A DNA stretch of 64,000 bases from Fratercula arctica (lineage: Eukaryota > Chordata > Aves > Charadriiformes > Alcidae). The notes beneath the pieces are model-generated. The model saw nothing but the letters and a program-made list of their open reading frames with translations, searched no databases and had not been told where the DNA came from. The position numbers were made by a program, and so were the translations under genes. Within the stretch, counting starts at the first letter, position 1; the number at the start of each line of letters is the position of its first letter. Of the stretch, positions 32,393-43,071 are shown one piece after another. The stretch spans positions 15,126,100 through 15,190,099 of the forward strand of contig CANTUZ010000025.1 of assembly GCA_947846985.1 (NCBI GenBank). The letters run 5' to 3'.

Positions 32393-33060
32393 ATTCCCCC
32401 TTTTTTATTTTTTATGCAACAAAAAGCTTGATTAATCATTTTTTGCACTATTTTCTGTAAGCAGCCTAAAATACAGCGCATGACAAGCATTGGATGACAA
32501 AGATGACATGTTTGATACCCCATGTCTGTAAAGAGACCTGTATTTTAGCGAACACATAAGCTGGTCTGTTATCAGTTTTTACAGTTTTCGGTACTCCCAT
32601 GACTGCAAGGCATTGCAACTAATGTCGAATAACATCACGAGCCTTCTCTCCTATATGAGCACTAGCTACAACAAGGTGAGAAAACAAATCAACTGAAACA
32701 TGTACATAGCGCAAACGTCCCAATTCCATAATGTGTATAACATCAAATTGCCAAAGTTCAGCAGGTGTAAGCATTCGCAGGGTAATCCCCACAAATGATG
32801 GCAGAGGAGCCAGCTGCTGACAGCGCAAACGACCCTGTGAAATCAATCGTGCTAACATTTCAATCATCGTAGTTACTGTTTTTTGAAAAGTTATGTGGCA
32901 AAAATACCCACTCTAATGCAGTCAGGCTCTTTGCGAGTGTATCATTCCACTGTCCTATCAGGCCGTAAGGTTGAAATTTTTGATATATCATAAACAAATC
33001 TGCAATGTGCTGTAATGCTTTCTGAGCTGTTGGGGTTAATGAACGTGGAACCTACCAGGG
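32393..33060 (-). pseudogene. pol: Module copy in P2: pol connection and integrase front, broken
   Basis: The minus strand reads a pol connection segment (FMIYQKFQP..., WNDTLAKSLTALEWVFLPH), then an integrase start with LWQFDVIHIMELG, lacking the usual zinc motif. It stops after the region of the second catalytic aspartate (KTDNRPAY homologue) and jumps to a short Env-like tail and purine tract at about 32400-32520. Stops and frame changes are present. It is the same module as 47600-48363 and 54560-55290 but shorter at the integrase end. Confidence 0.78.
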
Positions 33061-33256
33061 AGGGGGGGTGGGCAGACACAGCACTGCAGGGCGTCCCCTG
33101 TATCTTCAAAGTGCGCTCATGTCTAACCCCCTCTCTCCGACCCGAGACAGCCCCCTTATATCCTGTCCCGGATTGAATGGAAAAGTACAGGCTAGGGTCG
33201 CTGCATGCGTGGCCAGCACATACAGCGAGCCTCACCAGACTCATGATCCAGCTTTG

Positions 33257-33439
33257 CTAACTGCGGATGTCTGATACCTGACTCCCTTGTACTCCCTCCT
33301 TGTTATCTTCTTCTTTGAAAGTTAGGTTCTCATAGATACACATATAGTTTTTCAGCAACAGTACCAAGTCCCTTTTTCCCAACCTGTATACTGGGTTTGG
33401 TTCAACTAGTAATTCTCCGTCGTGTCTCACTCGAACCAT
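33257..33439 (-). CDS. Unknown 60-aa open frame in module (P2 copy)
   Basis: Begins MVRVRHDGELL and ends SQVSDIRS. It lies just after the Env TM tail, overlapping its stop, and before the TATA-like segment. The product is small, charged and soluble-looking, with no motif I recognise. It is open in all three module copies with only three residue differences. Function unknown; it may be an accessory frame or a retained piece of U3-overlapping coding sequence. Confidence 0.4.
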   Translation of the reverse strand: MVRVRHDGELLVEPNPVYRLGKRDLVLLLKNYMCIYENLTFKEEDNKEGVQGSQVSDIRS

Positions 33440-33445
33440 CCTCTA

Positions 33446-34029
33446 TTATCCCTTACACATGCCACCCCGTGGCCCATAGTTGGGACACAACAGTATTCTA
33501 TAACTCGTACAAGGGTATGATGCAAAGCAACATCTGCAACTGATCATATAATGCTTATTAGACACAGCAAATAGCATACTAAACATAACAGACAGATTCC
33601 TTCCACACAGATAATGAGTATAATTTCCTTCAACCAACCCCACCCCCAAGTCCATCCAGCAAAGAAATTTCACCCAGTGGTCTCCACAAGTTGCTGGCTC
33701 GGTCGGTGCAGTTCTTGCAACTGGGCATGTATGGATTTGGAGCGGTCACTTAGATTCGTACAACACAGTCCTTTAAAATCTTGACAACTGTGTCCGTGAG
33801 CTAAAAGCAAAAAATCAATAGCAGCTCTGTTTTGCAGCGTTGCATGTTGAATACTATCTACATCTAGCAATAACTCAGAAACAGCTGTACTAGTAGCATT
33901 ACTAAATTTATCCTTGGCAGTGAGAGAGTCCTTGTTATCAAGAATCCTTGGCATCGAAAGAGTCCTTGTTAGCAAGAGCGCATGCGGACTCCCTGTTCTT
34001 GCTGGTACTGTGCTTTGATCTTCTTCCAC
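33446..34029 (-). pseudogene. env: Module copy in P2: Env TM
   Basis: TM text [22 protein letters not shown]6CC (CQDFKGLCC) and [11 protein letters not shown] in one frame, then a shift into a frame with a hydrophobic anchor (IILIICVEGICLLCLVCYLL). Alpharetrovirus-like. The fusion-peptide region and most of SU are missing upstream. Confidence 0.8.
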
Positions 34030-34133
34030 AACAGGCCAAGATTCTCAAGCAGCTAGATAAGGTGTCCTTGAGTCCATTACAGACTTATGTCATCTAAGTG
34101 TTTTTCTTGCAAGCACCCAAAACTGAATAACAA

Positions 34134-34499
34134 TTAGTGTGATATATGTGTTTTCCAGCACCCAGGTGCGAGTCCCTTGAGCGTATTTACAATCCTCCTT
34201 GCTGATCTTCCGTTGCTTTCCCATATTCCACCCCCCTGCTCAAGAGACTGCTTCTGCTGGTGTTCATTTAGTCTCACAGGGTATAACACAGAGTAACTTA
34301 CAAAGGCATACAATAACATATATACATATAGGGAAAAAAAAAAACCAAAACATATCTCTATAATACTGCTTGAATCAGGTGTCTTATTTCTCTTTTTCTG
34401 CTGCTTTCTTGTAGCATGTATGGCATACTTTTGTGCTAAGACGGCACATTTCCCTTCTAATTGTTCCCTTTTTCTTCTCTCATCACTTACAGCTGACAT
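34134..34499 (-). CDS. Env-leader-like ORF with arginine/lysine-rich motif (P2 copy)
   Basis: 121 codons, open only in this copy. Residues 1-45 are strongly basic and include ATRKQQKKRNK; residues ~47-75 are hydrophobic (EICFGFFFSLYVYMLLY), then a hydrophilic end. A long basic leader before a signal-like hydrophobic segment resembles betaretroviral Env leaders that work as RNA-export proteins (Rem, Rec); this is an analogy, no sequence match was tested. It lies upstream of Env TM, with SU missing between. Homologous text at 46136-46506 and 56382-56860 is frame-broken. Confidence 0.45.
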   Translation of the reverse strand: MSAVSDERRKREQLEGKCAVLAQKYAIHATRKQQKKRNKTPDSSSIIEICFGFFFSLYVYMLLYAFVSYSVLYPVRLNEHQQKQSLEQGGGIWESNGRSARRIVNTLKGLAPGCWKTHISH

Positions 34500-34980
34500 A
34501 AAAGTCTGCCTTGCAACAAGAGCTCACCCTTAAGTTTCTCATTTTCCTACAGAGCATCCTATAGATTCTAGCTTAACTCCTTTTCCCAATCAACCATGAT
34601 CTCATAGGCAAACAACCAGTCATACGCCCTGCATGGGTAAGCCGTTCCTGAGAGCGTAAGCATGTCGGCTGGCAAAAACACCCCCAATATTTCAGGACTT
34701 CCATCAGTTCTACGGCCCATCATGGTCTATCTACCTGGGGTGCGCTCGCCTTACATCTAAACATTGTGTATATACAAACTTCTTCGCTTGACAGTGTGTC
34801 AGCCCTAGTCACGTACGAGAACAGTACCACACCGGGCAGAACACCTGCTCAAGTGGAGTCACCAAACGACACTGCACACAGCAACAAACAAACAGTAGCA
34901 CAGATGTTGATCAGCAGACATAAATTGGCACCCACACACACTTACACAGCAGACATACAAAAAACACCACTTCTATCTCA
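34500..34980 (-). other. Region Z of module (P2 copy), non-coding
   Basis: About 480 bp with no long frame, nearly identical in A (45655-46135) and C (56860-57345). I do not recognise it. Confidence 0.6.
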
Positions 34981-35004
34981 GGGAGATGGCTGGGGCGGGA
35001 GGGG

Positions 35005-35037
35005 TGGGGGGGGGGGGGGGGGGGAGGGGGGGTGGCG
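35005..35037. repeat. Poly-G run at integrase/module junction
   Basis: A long G run (C on the minus strand) marks the place where integrase text ends and region Z begins. In provirus A the same site has only a short C-rich run (45619-45640). Confidence 0.85.
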
Positions 35038-35691
35038 GCTCTCTTCACTTGTATAAGCAGGTCCATTATCGGTCTTAATTTCTCGTGGTAGTCCCATGAC
35101 TGCAAAGCAACTCGTAAGATGCCTAATTACATGTAAGGCCCTCTCACCAGCCTGAGCTGTGGCCCAAAGAAAGTCACTATAAGTATCAATAGTAACATGT
35201 ACATATTTCAGTCGTCCAAACTCGGGAACGTGTGTGACATCCATCTGCCAGAGCTCACAAGGACCCAATCCTCACGGGTTAACGCCTAAACCGAGCCCAG
35301 GGCCGTGGTGACTACAGGTGGGACAAGCACGCACGATTCCTCTGGCTTCATCCATAGTGACATTGAACTGTCGATGCAATCCCTTAGCGTTTTGATGGAA
35401 CATGCCATGTGATTCCCTGGCTTTGATGAATTCACTCAGGGGGGCTGCCACTGTCACCAGTCTGTCTGCTCGGGCGTTACCTTCTCCTAACCCTTGGTCC
35501 CACATGTGACTCCGAATGTGGATGACACAAAATGGAGCAGTACGTTGCTTAATCGCTGCCTGTAGCGCTCTCAGCAGCTCAAAGAGCCGCCGATTAGACA
35601 GCTCTTTTATTCTTGCGTCCGCTCTGGCTCTGTCCTTCTCCCCTGACATTCTGACAATACACTGCAATACCCTGATTCTAGCTGCGCACAC
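35030..35691 (-). pseudogene. pol: P2 RNase H end and integrase front
   Basis: The frame reads RNase H end (HIRSHMWDQ, ARADRLV), the integrase HHCC motif (HGMFHQN, CPTC), Asp in QMDVTHVP and Asp in [10 protein letters not shown], then runs into the G/C tract before the catalytic Glu. A TGA interrupts after LGLGVNP at about 35278. The front joins directly to gag text at about 35650, so RT is missing. Confidence 0.82.
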
Positions 35692-37328
35692 ATAAGCGGT
35701 TGAAAAGGAGGAACAAACGCGATACCTGGCGCAAATGGAGGAGGCTTAATAATGGAGGAACGCGATAACGACTTTCGTCTCTGTTGCTGTAAAATCTCCT
35801 CCGCAGTTGTAGCAGATGCAGCCATAGCTTTAATCAGGGTTAAAGGTGGACATAAATCAGGTTCAGTCTCTGGATTTATTGGGCCAGGATCAAAGGGATC
35901 TTCTGGCTCTTCACCTCCTGAATTCTGTTTTTGGTAATGTTTTTCAGAATTGGGAATTCGAGCATATTTAGGCTAAGGGTCTGCAACTGGGGGTGTCATT
36001 TCAAAAGACTGAGGTTCCTTTGGGGGAGCTTGTGGTGCCCCTCCAGCAACCCCTTGCAGGGCTCTGGCAAGGACAAGTGCAGCATCTCCCGCGTTTGCAA
36101 TTCCTCCCCCACTTTTAGCCACTGAGCCAAATCGTAGGACCACCCTCCAGGGAACCATAAGCAATAATCACGTATCCATACAAGCAAAAAATTTCCGAGT
36201 CAAATACTCATTCGCATCCTATGAACCCATCTCTGCTTCTTCTAGCATAGTACAAATCCATCTCCTCACTTTCTGTTCTTTAACACTATCTCCCTTTTCT
36301 GATACATTACACTGCTGCGTATCCCCAGACTCGTCCGCTGCTGTTTCAGACGGATCACCCGTTCCCGGACTCCCACACACCCTCTCCTCAACTGCCTGCA
36401 AACCCTCCTTGATAACCTCATGAGCCTTTTTATAAGCAGCCCGTATCGCGCCCGCTTTCAAACCCTTATCAAGTCTCTGCATTTCCGCGAGCAATTGCTG
36501 CATAGTGTTCTGTTGATCGCGGAGAGCGTCACGGAGCTCCGCCGTATCTTTAGGTGGATAGATGGTTTTCAGACGAACATCCTCGGAGGATGATGATGTT
36601 TCCATAGGCTGAGGAGAGTCAGGGGGAACCTGCATGGATGACTCCGGTAGACCAGAGTACGGTGGAGCGGTCGGTTGCGGAGGCAAAAATGTCCATTCGT
36701 CAGACGCACCCCAGAACTCCTTTTCTGACTGCTTTATTACAGGAAATGCATTGGAGGACGAACTGTTTCCCTCTTCCCCAGCTGCATCTAACACCCTCTG
36801 GGCTGTGGCGGCAATAACAGCTGATCCATGCATGCCTGCAGTCAGTCCCTTCACCTGTCGATAAGTGCCTGCCAGGTTCCGGGCTTCCTTATTCTCTGCA
36901 CATTTCCACTCCAATTCTAGTCCATGTTGAAAGGTCAAAAAACTGAGTTGGATCTCTGAGCAATCCTCATTGTCGGCATCAAGATAATAGTTCCAGTAAA
37001 GCACTCTCACTAAGGTTTTCCCTGGCACTTTTTGCCAGCTGCAGCAAACTTTGTACCGCTGCCTTTTCGCCTTATACTTTTTCATACAGTTAATAACGTC
37101 TCGCCAAGATTTCATCAACTTTTTTGTAGTTTTATCATCATCTATAACTTTATCCCATAAGCAATCTCCAAACGTTCGCCACTCTTCTACTTCAAACATA
37201 TCGTCTGGGTCCTTAAAGTATCCTGGAGCTTTGCCTAATGCAATTAACCCGGCCAGATCTTTTATAGGGCCTACTCCCCGCTTTTCTAAAAAGCATTGTA
37301 AAAATTGTAAAGCTACCTCTCTATCCAT
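35640..37328 (-). pseudogene. gag: P2 gag, front half only
   Basis: A 369-codon frame from ATG 37328 (MDREVALQFLQ) gives a matrix-like domain, then crosses into another frame over a second matrix-like stretch and returns to a linker rich in proline and charged residues ending at 36219. Further text (35830-36190, with PEDPFDPGP and EEILQQQRRKS) continues with stops. Capsid beyond the linker, the major homology region and zinc knuckles are not seen. The 36219-37050 part is shared with provirus A (43918-44820). Confidence 0.8.
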
Positions 37329-37349
37329 TTGCGACGCGTCGACTTCCTC

Positions 37350-37403
37350 TTTATGATCCCTTGATTACTTATGATCCCTTGATTACTTATGATCCCTTGA
37401 TTA
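37350..37403. repeat. Three tandem copies of an 18-bp unit
   Basis: The unit CTTATGATCCCTTGATTA is repeated three times (the first copy with one base changed) in the P2 leader between primer site and gag. Confidence 0.9.
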
Positions 37404-37594
37404 CTCTGTTTGCAGCCTTTTTTCTTTTCCGTTTAGGTAGCTTTCCTCGGACGGCGATCCTCCTCTTAATTATCCGAAGATCAGGTACGGACAGACATAT
37501 CATGTGCCAGCCATATCATGTACTGTCTTTTACCCCCTGGTCGCTGCTACCAGTGCTTTTCCGAGCTCGCTGTCCGGTGGGAACAAGGCTGGGG

Positions 37595-37612
37595 GTCCCT
37601 GTTTGGGCGCCA
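37595..37612 (-). other. P2 primer-binding site, tRNA-Lys type
   Basis: On the minus strand TGGCGCCCAAACAGGGAC lies 2 bp from the LTR, a one-base variant of the P1 site. Confidence 0.9.
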
Positions 37613-37614
37613 CT

Positions 37615-37960
37615 TGCGACGAGCGAGGGAAGACAAGCAGCCGACTCAATGTGAGTGATAAAGCAAGCTTCAGTTTATTGCCCGAATATGCTTCATTATA
37701 TAGCTACTGGTTACATCATCGCTTGAATATTGGCTAATTATAAAAGTCATCTGCTCACTGTGATTGGCTCTCTGTCCACACGACAGGGTTCAGCCTTAGT
37801 TCCCTATTCTTATCAGCTCCTTATTCTTGCTTCTGCATTCTCATGGCTTGTTTACTTAGTACTTTCCCATCGCCGAGCTGTAACTTGCTTCTACGCTGTT
37901 CTCATCTCACATAACTCCTCTATTGTCCCATGACCTTGCTCCTCAAGCCATTCTGCAACA
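37615..37960 (-). repeat. P2 5' LTR
   Basis: 346 bp, TGCGACGAG to TCTGCAACA on the plus strand. It differs at five positions from the P1-split 3' LTR. CCCGTT follows at 37961-37966. Confidence 0.94.
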
Positions 37961-39090
37961 CCCGTTCACCAAGTTGGCCAGCCTGCTGCCAGATTCTCTT
38001 ACCCCTTCTAGACGGGTGGATCCCATCCTTCTCTAACAGGCCATAATCATCAAAGAATGTCCGATTGTCATAAAAGCCAAAACCCTCACAATGGCACCAG
38101 CCACGTAACCAGGAATTGATATCCATTAACAGTCCATTTCTGGCTGCTCCCTTTCCTCTGACTGTTAAAATGGAGGAAAAGATGACTTGGGCACCAATAT
38201 TTTTCACTTGCACTCCCTTGGCTATATAGTCTTCCTTAATTCTTCCCAGATTCCGGCTTGCAGTGTCATTCATGCCCACATGAAAAAGTAACAATGGGTA
38301 GTAGTCTGTGTTCTTGACAAGTTGTGGCACCCTCTCAGCAACATCTCGAACCTTAGCTCCCGGAAGGCAGCATACTTCACATGACTCCCTGTCAGGATGG
38401 CAGATGGGCACCTCAGTGCCCTTTAACAGGGAGTCACCCACTATTATCGCTCGTCACTGTTTTTTTCCATGTCTACTATGTGCTGCCGGTGCAGGTCCTC
38501 CCAGCAGACCTTGTTCCTGGTTGTCTGTAGCTATTAAAGCTTCACATCTGCTTTTTGTTTTGATGCCAGAGGGTGGGGGCTGAAGCGTAGTCCTGCTTTT
38601 GTGGGTCACCAGGGTCCAAGGTGCCTCATTCTCGGTAGTATCCACTGCAGGAACATGGTTATGAAACCTCCTATCTATCTCTGTCTCGGCTCCTCTGATA
38701 CTACGCAACCTTTTAATCGTTTCTTGCAACTGAGCCACCTGACATAACAGATCATCGATCTGTGCACACTGTGTGCAAGTACTTACCTTACTGCCAGGAG
38801 AAGGAGAAGAGTCGGGGCACTCACTGCAACCTATCACCTGTACTGAAGTCTCCCTCCTTACCAGTTCCGTCTGTGTGGATGCATCACACATCCGAAGGGC
38901 TTTCTCTGTAGGAGCACTGGTTTTAGCTCTAAGGTGAGTGCCAACCATTTTGTCAGAGACCTTGAGCACTTCCCTGGGCTGTGGACCAACAAGCAGAGTG
39001 CAGGGCCCTTCCTGCATGCTCTTCCACGTGAACTGCTGTGCAAACTGTTTGCCCGCCCTGTTCGCAGCGCTCCTGGTTGCTAGCGCTCAG
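37961..39090 (-). pseudogene. CR1 LINE ORF1 with esterase domain, 5' block
   Basis: The minus strand encodes CR1 ORF1. The N-terminal part (38454-39017) has DASTQTE, a CTQCAQIDDL pair of cysteines and a heptad coiled coil ending KRLRSI. The C-terminal part (37967-38441) is an SGNH-type esterase with MGDSLL (Ser), HVGMND and DGIHPS (Asp-His). One break near 38447 separates them. Such an esterase in ORF1 is established for CR1 elements. The 5' end is near 39090. With the blocks at 13130-16059 and 23184-23288, the CR1 totals about 4.1 kb, close to full length. Confidence 0.92.
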
Positions 39091-41020
39091 GTATGGATGC
39101 TTTGGTTCTAGTGGATGCCTTTGGATCTCAGTAAATCCCCAACTTACTGCAAATGGGCCAACATGTTATAGGTTTAAAAAGTTGCATAGCCATTGAAGCC
39201 ATTTTTGAAGGAAAAGCACAAGTTGCAATGATAAAACTGAAGAGGATCTTTGTAGGCAGAGACAGAAAGCTTAGCAGGAATGCTGTAAGAGTGATAAAGT
39301 TTGAAAGTAAAATTTCTTTAACAAAGGTTTCTGTTCACTACTTGGTAAAACAGACTGCCATAAATAACCCATGCTATCACTGACAATCCTCAACCACTTA
39401 GACTAGAGGAAGAGAGTATCTGCTAAGTCACTCCCAGTCCCTCATCAGGGTGGAGTTCTTCCCCTAGGCTGTTCTGGGCTTCTTCCATCTCAGTTTTGAG
39501 CTCCCTAGATGAGGGGGATTTCATAGTATTGTTTATACAACTATTTTTAATCCTAATGGAGCTTACTATCAGGAAATTACCCTTCTTACTCCAAATGAAA
39601 GGATTTTCTTCCACTTATTTCTTGCATTTGTCATAGTTATGAATACAGGTGGCTTCTTTTGCTTCAGTGGGGGTAGCATACAAAAAGTGATGGACTGGAC
39701 AGTGTACTGTACTCTAGATGTACATACATCTGATCCTGATGTATGACTGAGGTTCCCAAGCAATATTGAAATATAACACTAATTAGCATTAATAAAACAT
39801 TTGTAAAAATAAAATTTAACAGAAGTTTAGATATTAATTAAGTTTTCCCACTGTTTTGATTATGTGGGATATCTTAGAAAACTAGATACCATGAATAGTA
39901 AAAAAGGGAAAGAGAAAGAAGTCTGCTTCATTTTAGTTTTTTTTCCATTTGATCTGGCTTGTCAATGGGCTTTGGGGAAAAGCTATACTTTGGATGAGGG
40001 ACACAAAGAATCACACGTCACTTTAGTAGGCCCACCAGCTTCTATAGTCTTGTAACAGTCAAAGAAACCATTCATGGCAGCCATTAAAATCATCCTCTGT
40101 TATAAACCTTTACATGGTTTATAATGTAAGCAGGCTATTGTAGTCATGCAGCACAATCTTCTATAGAAAATAGAATCAGCTCATGAAGCTTTGAGTTAAT
40201 TCTTCATGGAATTAGAATGGATATTAAGCAAAGAAGGAGAAGGAGAGGGAGAGGGAGAAGGGGAAGGAGGAAAGAAAAAGGAGAAGGAAACAATATCTTT
40301 TCAAATTGCCAGCAGTTTACCACTGCCACTATAATTTTATTTTTAATGTTCTGGTTTTTTTTTCTTTAAATTTGTTACTGTTCAAGTGGTAGCCACTGGA
40401 TATTGTCAGTCCTGTGTTTGTCAAATGGAATAATCATCTATTTCCGTTTTTCCTGTGAACACTTACAGACTCAGTTTTATTCTTCTTGCTAGTATCATCT
40501 AAAATTGTTCATTATTTCCTATGGAGTTTAAAAATAAATAAAAATTGTTGTGGGGACTGGAATAAAAATGAGACTGTAAACATGGAGCAGTTTAGGATAT
40601 GGATTGGTAATTTGAGGACTGGGAAACCTGGCAGAGAGAAATATCTGCCCTCCCCAGGAAGATGAAAAGGGGAATGGCTGATATGTACATTTTCCCTGGG
40701 AAGAAGTAAAGGATAAGGGAAGAAAGCAGGAATGAGGGAACAGAGATTTGAAGTTATCTGAGTGGCAGGCACAGAGCATCCTTGCTTGAGGGGAAAACAG
40801 AAGAAAATGAGATATGAGAGTGGAGAATAAGGGACACACAGAGATCCTGATGCAAGGGAGTAAGAAAAGAATTCTGTGTACTAAAAGAGAAAGAGGAGCT
40901 GGTGCAGTGCAATGGACTAAGCCAACAGGAGACACGCAAGATGCAATGCTGGCTCCAATGCCAGAAATATCTGTGAGAGACTGGAAGGTCAAAATAATTG
41001 TCTCAAAGCTTGCTTAAGCT
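39091..41020. other. Host DNA, no gene seen
   Basis: No exon-like frame or known interspersed repeat was recognised, apart from the purine microsatellite at 40230-40290. Confidence 0.5.
40230..40290 (+). repeat. Purine-rich (GGAGAA)n simple repeat
   Basis: About 60 bp of alternating GGAGAA, GAGGGA and AAGGAG units. Confidence 0.85.
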
Positions 41021-41690
41021 TCTGCAAATCAATGGCAGGCTTGTGGGCTGATAAGAACCTTGCTTGTGTCTATTTAGCACTTTCTGCAGACCATTCTTCT
41101 GCTTATCAGTCACCACCCAAGATTGCCACCAGCTGAAAAGGGTGTAGGCCTTTGGTTATCAGAGTGGCCAGACCCTGTCTACCCCAAACTCGCTGAGGCA
41201 CATGACTGTGCTGAGCCAAGTGCTGCCCAAGCAATGGGGGGCAGGAAGAGCTCATACAGCAACTGTGTCAAACAACAATTAGCTGGGCAAAGGCCACCGT
41301 CACACTGATTCATCAAGCTACGGACCGACCTGGACTATAACTGGTACGATGACCCACCACAATTGGGAACTGGGACCTCCACCACCATCACGACTTGAGA
41401 ACCACCGATCAGTGAGATGCTGCTGAATTCCAGAGGACCACTGGGATGCTGTCAGGCCTCTGGTGGTGACTATACTCTTGCTGTGTTCCATAATACTGCT
41501 TCTCCTTTCTGCCTTTCCTCTACTTCTGCCTTTACTCTATGGCTCGTCTCAGTGACTATTGCTGGGGAATAACAATAAACCTGCAGTGAGTGGCATCTGA
41601 CCTTGTTTGTGTCTTAATCTCACGTTTGGAATCATTGCGAACCTCTCCCAGGCCCAACATAGTCGGACCGGGACGTAACATTTTAACTGG
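41021..41690 (+). repeat. Probable 5' LTR of the following gag element
   Basis: Position before a gag leader, an AATAAA at about 41572 followed by a GT-rich downstream region, and a possible end in CCCAACA or CGTAACA suggest an LTR. A primer-site-like TGGCATCATGG starts near 41690. The 5' end is not defined and no second copy is in the window. Confidence 0.35.
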
Positions 41691-42003
41691 CATCATGGAC
41701 AGGATTCCTTGATGTGAGAGTGACACAGCTGCTATCCGCTTTTATGTGTATGAGTGTGCCTCTTGGGGACGTAAGGGGGTGGGAATCTGTGTGAACTGAT
41801 TACTAGTGTGTGGCCTCCCTGAGGTGACTATCCCCATTTTTGTGAGTGTTGCACTTCTTGCCCATTTTACTTTTGGTCTGTTTTATGCGCATACCCCTCA
41901 GGGACATTCAGGGTGGGACTTTGTATAGAATTGCTACTTGTGTGCTACCTCCCTGAGGCGACCACACCTCCCCGAGGCGACCACACCTCCCCTATTGTTG
42001 AAA

Positions 42004-43071
42004 ATGAGCGATGATTACACTGTCCCTGCAGGCAGGGATGCGCAGTATAACCTTTTAGAGAAAAACAATGCACACCCCTCTGTACCAGGTAACGACTGGG
42101 CATGAGAAAATTGGCATAATCTGCAGAGTGTTACCAACCGAATTAGTGCCTTGCAAAAGGACGCTAAACTCTGTCCTGGAAGAGGGAAATCTATAATATG
42201 TGCCATCTTAGGCGCCAGTCTGGTAGCAGCTGTAGAAGCCCAAGACCAGCAACCTAGTGCTAAATCCCAAATTATACAATCTTTACAAGCCCTGTCCAGT
42301 CCCTGCAAGGACAAGTGGAGGATCTAAAGGGACAATTAGATCAGGAGAGAGCTCAGGCAGACTATCTACAATCTGACCTTAAAGAACAGCCCCTTGTGAG
42401 TGAGAGTCATGACAGCCATTCGCCCCCCCCAAGACAGAAACAATATACCTCTGCAAAGGGCTAGAAGAAGCGAGGTCTAGGCTAGAGAAATTAGAAATGC
42501 CTCCTCACTCGCTCCGACCTTTGGTCAAAACGGAATATGCATATGACGATGACAAAGACGACTCCCCCCAAATTACTACTAAGGAAGTGCCATACACCAC
42601 TACAGAATTAGCCAAACTAAAGAAAGAATTCGGTCATACTCCTAGGGAGTCAAAAATGGAATATGTGTGGAGGGTGTCGTTGTCAGGAGGGGACCAGATA
42701 CTACTAAGTGAAAAGGAAGCTGAAGGGTATTGGGGGCCCAGGGTGTTTTTAACTACTGGCGATCACCGTGCCCCTTGGTCCCTAACTCAGAGGGCAGCCT
42801 ATTGTGCTGGAGGTCTCAACCCCTTGGAATGGGGAGACCCTCTTGCTGTTATGGGATTGGTCGATCAATTGGTAGAAAATGTGCAAAAAGCAGCATGCTT
42901 ACAAATGATGCACGACCGGGAGCTTAGACCCTGACAAGAGTCTCCCATGATGATGCCGGTTGACCCTGAACAGATGACTCCCTTGATAAGGGGTCTCCCT
43001 GAATCTTTAAAGCCTATTGGCATACAATTACAGGGTACAATCAAAGCTGTGCCTCAAGGCGAGAGAGTAAC
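42004..43071 (+). pseudogene. gag: ERV gag remnant with coiled coil and capsid
   Basis: ATG 42004 opens a frame with a TGA at about 42103, then a frame change near 42300 into a heptad-rich stretch (SLQGQVEDLKGQLDQE), a stop at 42463 and an open 145-codon piece (42497-42934) with capsid-like text (FGHTPRESK, LTTGDHRAPWSLTQRAAY). A TGA follows and the next part (LIRGLPESLKP) runs to 43071, where it is cut by the LTR of provirus A. Gag by order and context; the class is not certain. Confidence 0.65.

Larger units (their letters stand above)
23289..37960 (-). mobile_element. Provirus P2: defective mosaic ERV, split by P1
   Basis: Minus-strand provirus bounded by the 6-bp duplication CCCGTT at 23283-23288 and 37961-37966, inserted in CR1. 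Without P1 it is about 6.65 kb. Order from the right: 5' LTR, tRNA-Lys-type primer site, gag front half, jump to RNase H end and integrase, a G/C-rich junction, the scrambled env-integrase module, an LTR piece, Env TM end, purine tract, 3' LTR. Capsid, nucleocapsid, protease and RT are not seen. The LTRs differ at 5 of 346 positions by eye (about 1.4 percent). Confidence 0.92.

Noticed and set aside
34978..35060. Proline-rich protein end of the P2 integrase frame
   Set aside because: The prolines come from the C run at the junction, not from a real domain.
37349..37403. Tandem 18-bp repeat as a CRISPR array
   Set aside because: Units are directly adjacent with no spacers and lie in a retroviral leader of a bird genome.
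40512..40992. Minus-strand frames of up to 154 codons near 40.5-41 kb
   Set aside because: Low-complexity Phe/Ser/Leu-rich reading of purine-rich DNA without known motifs.
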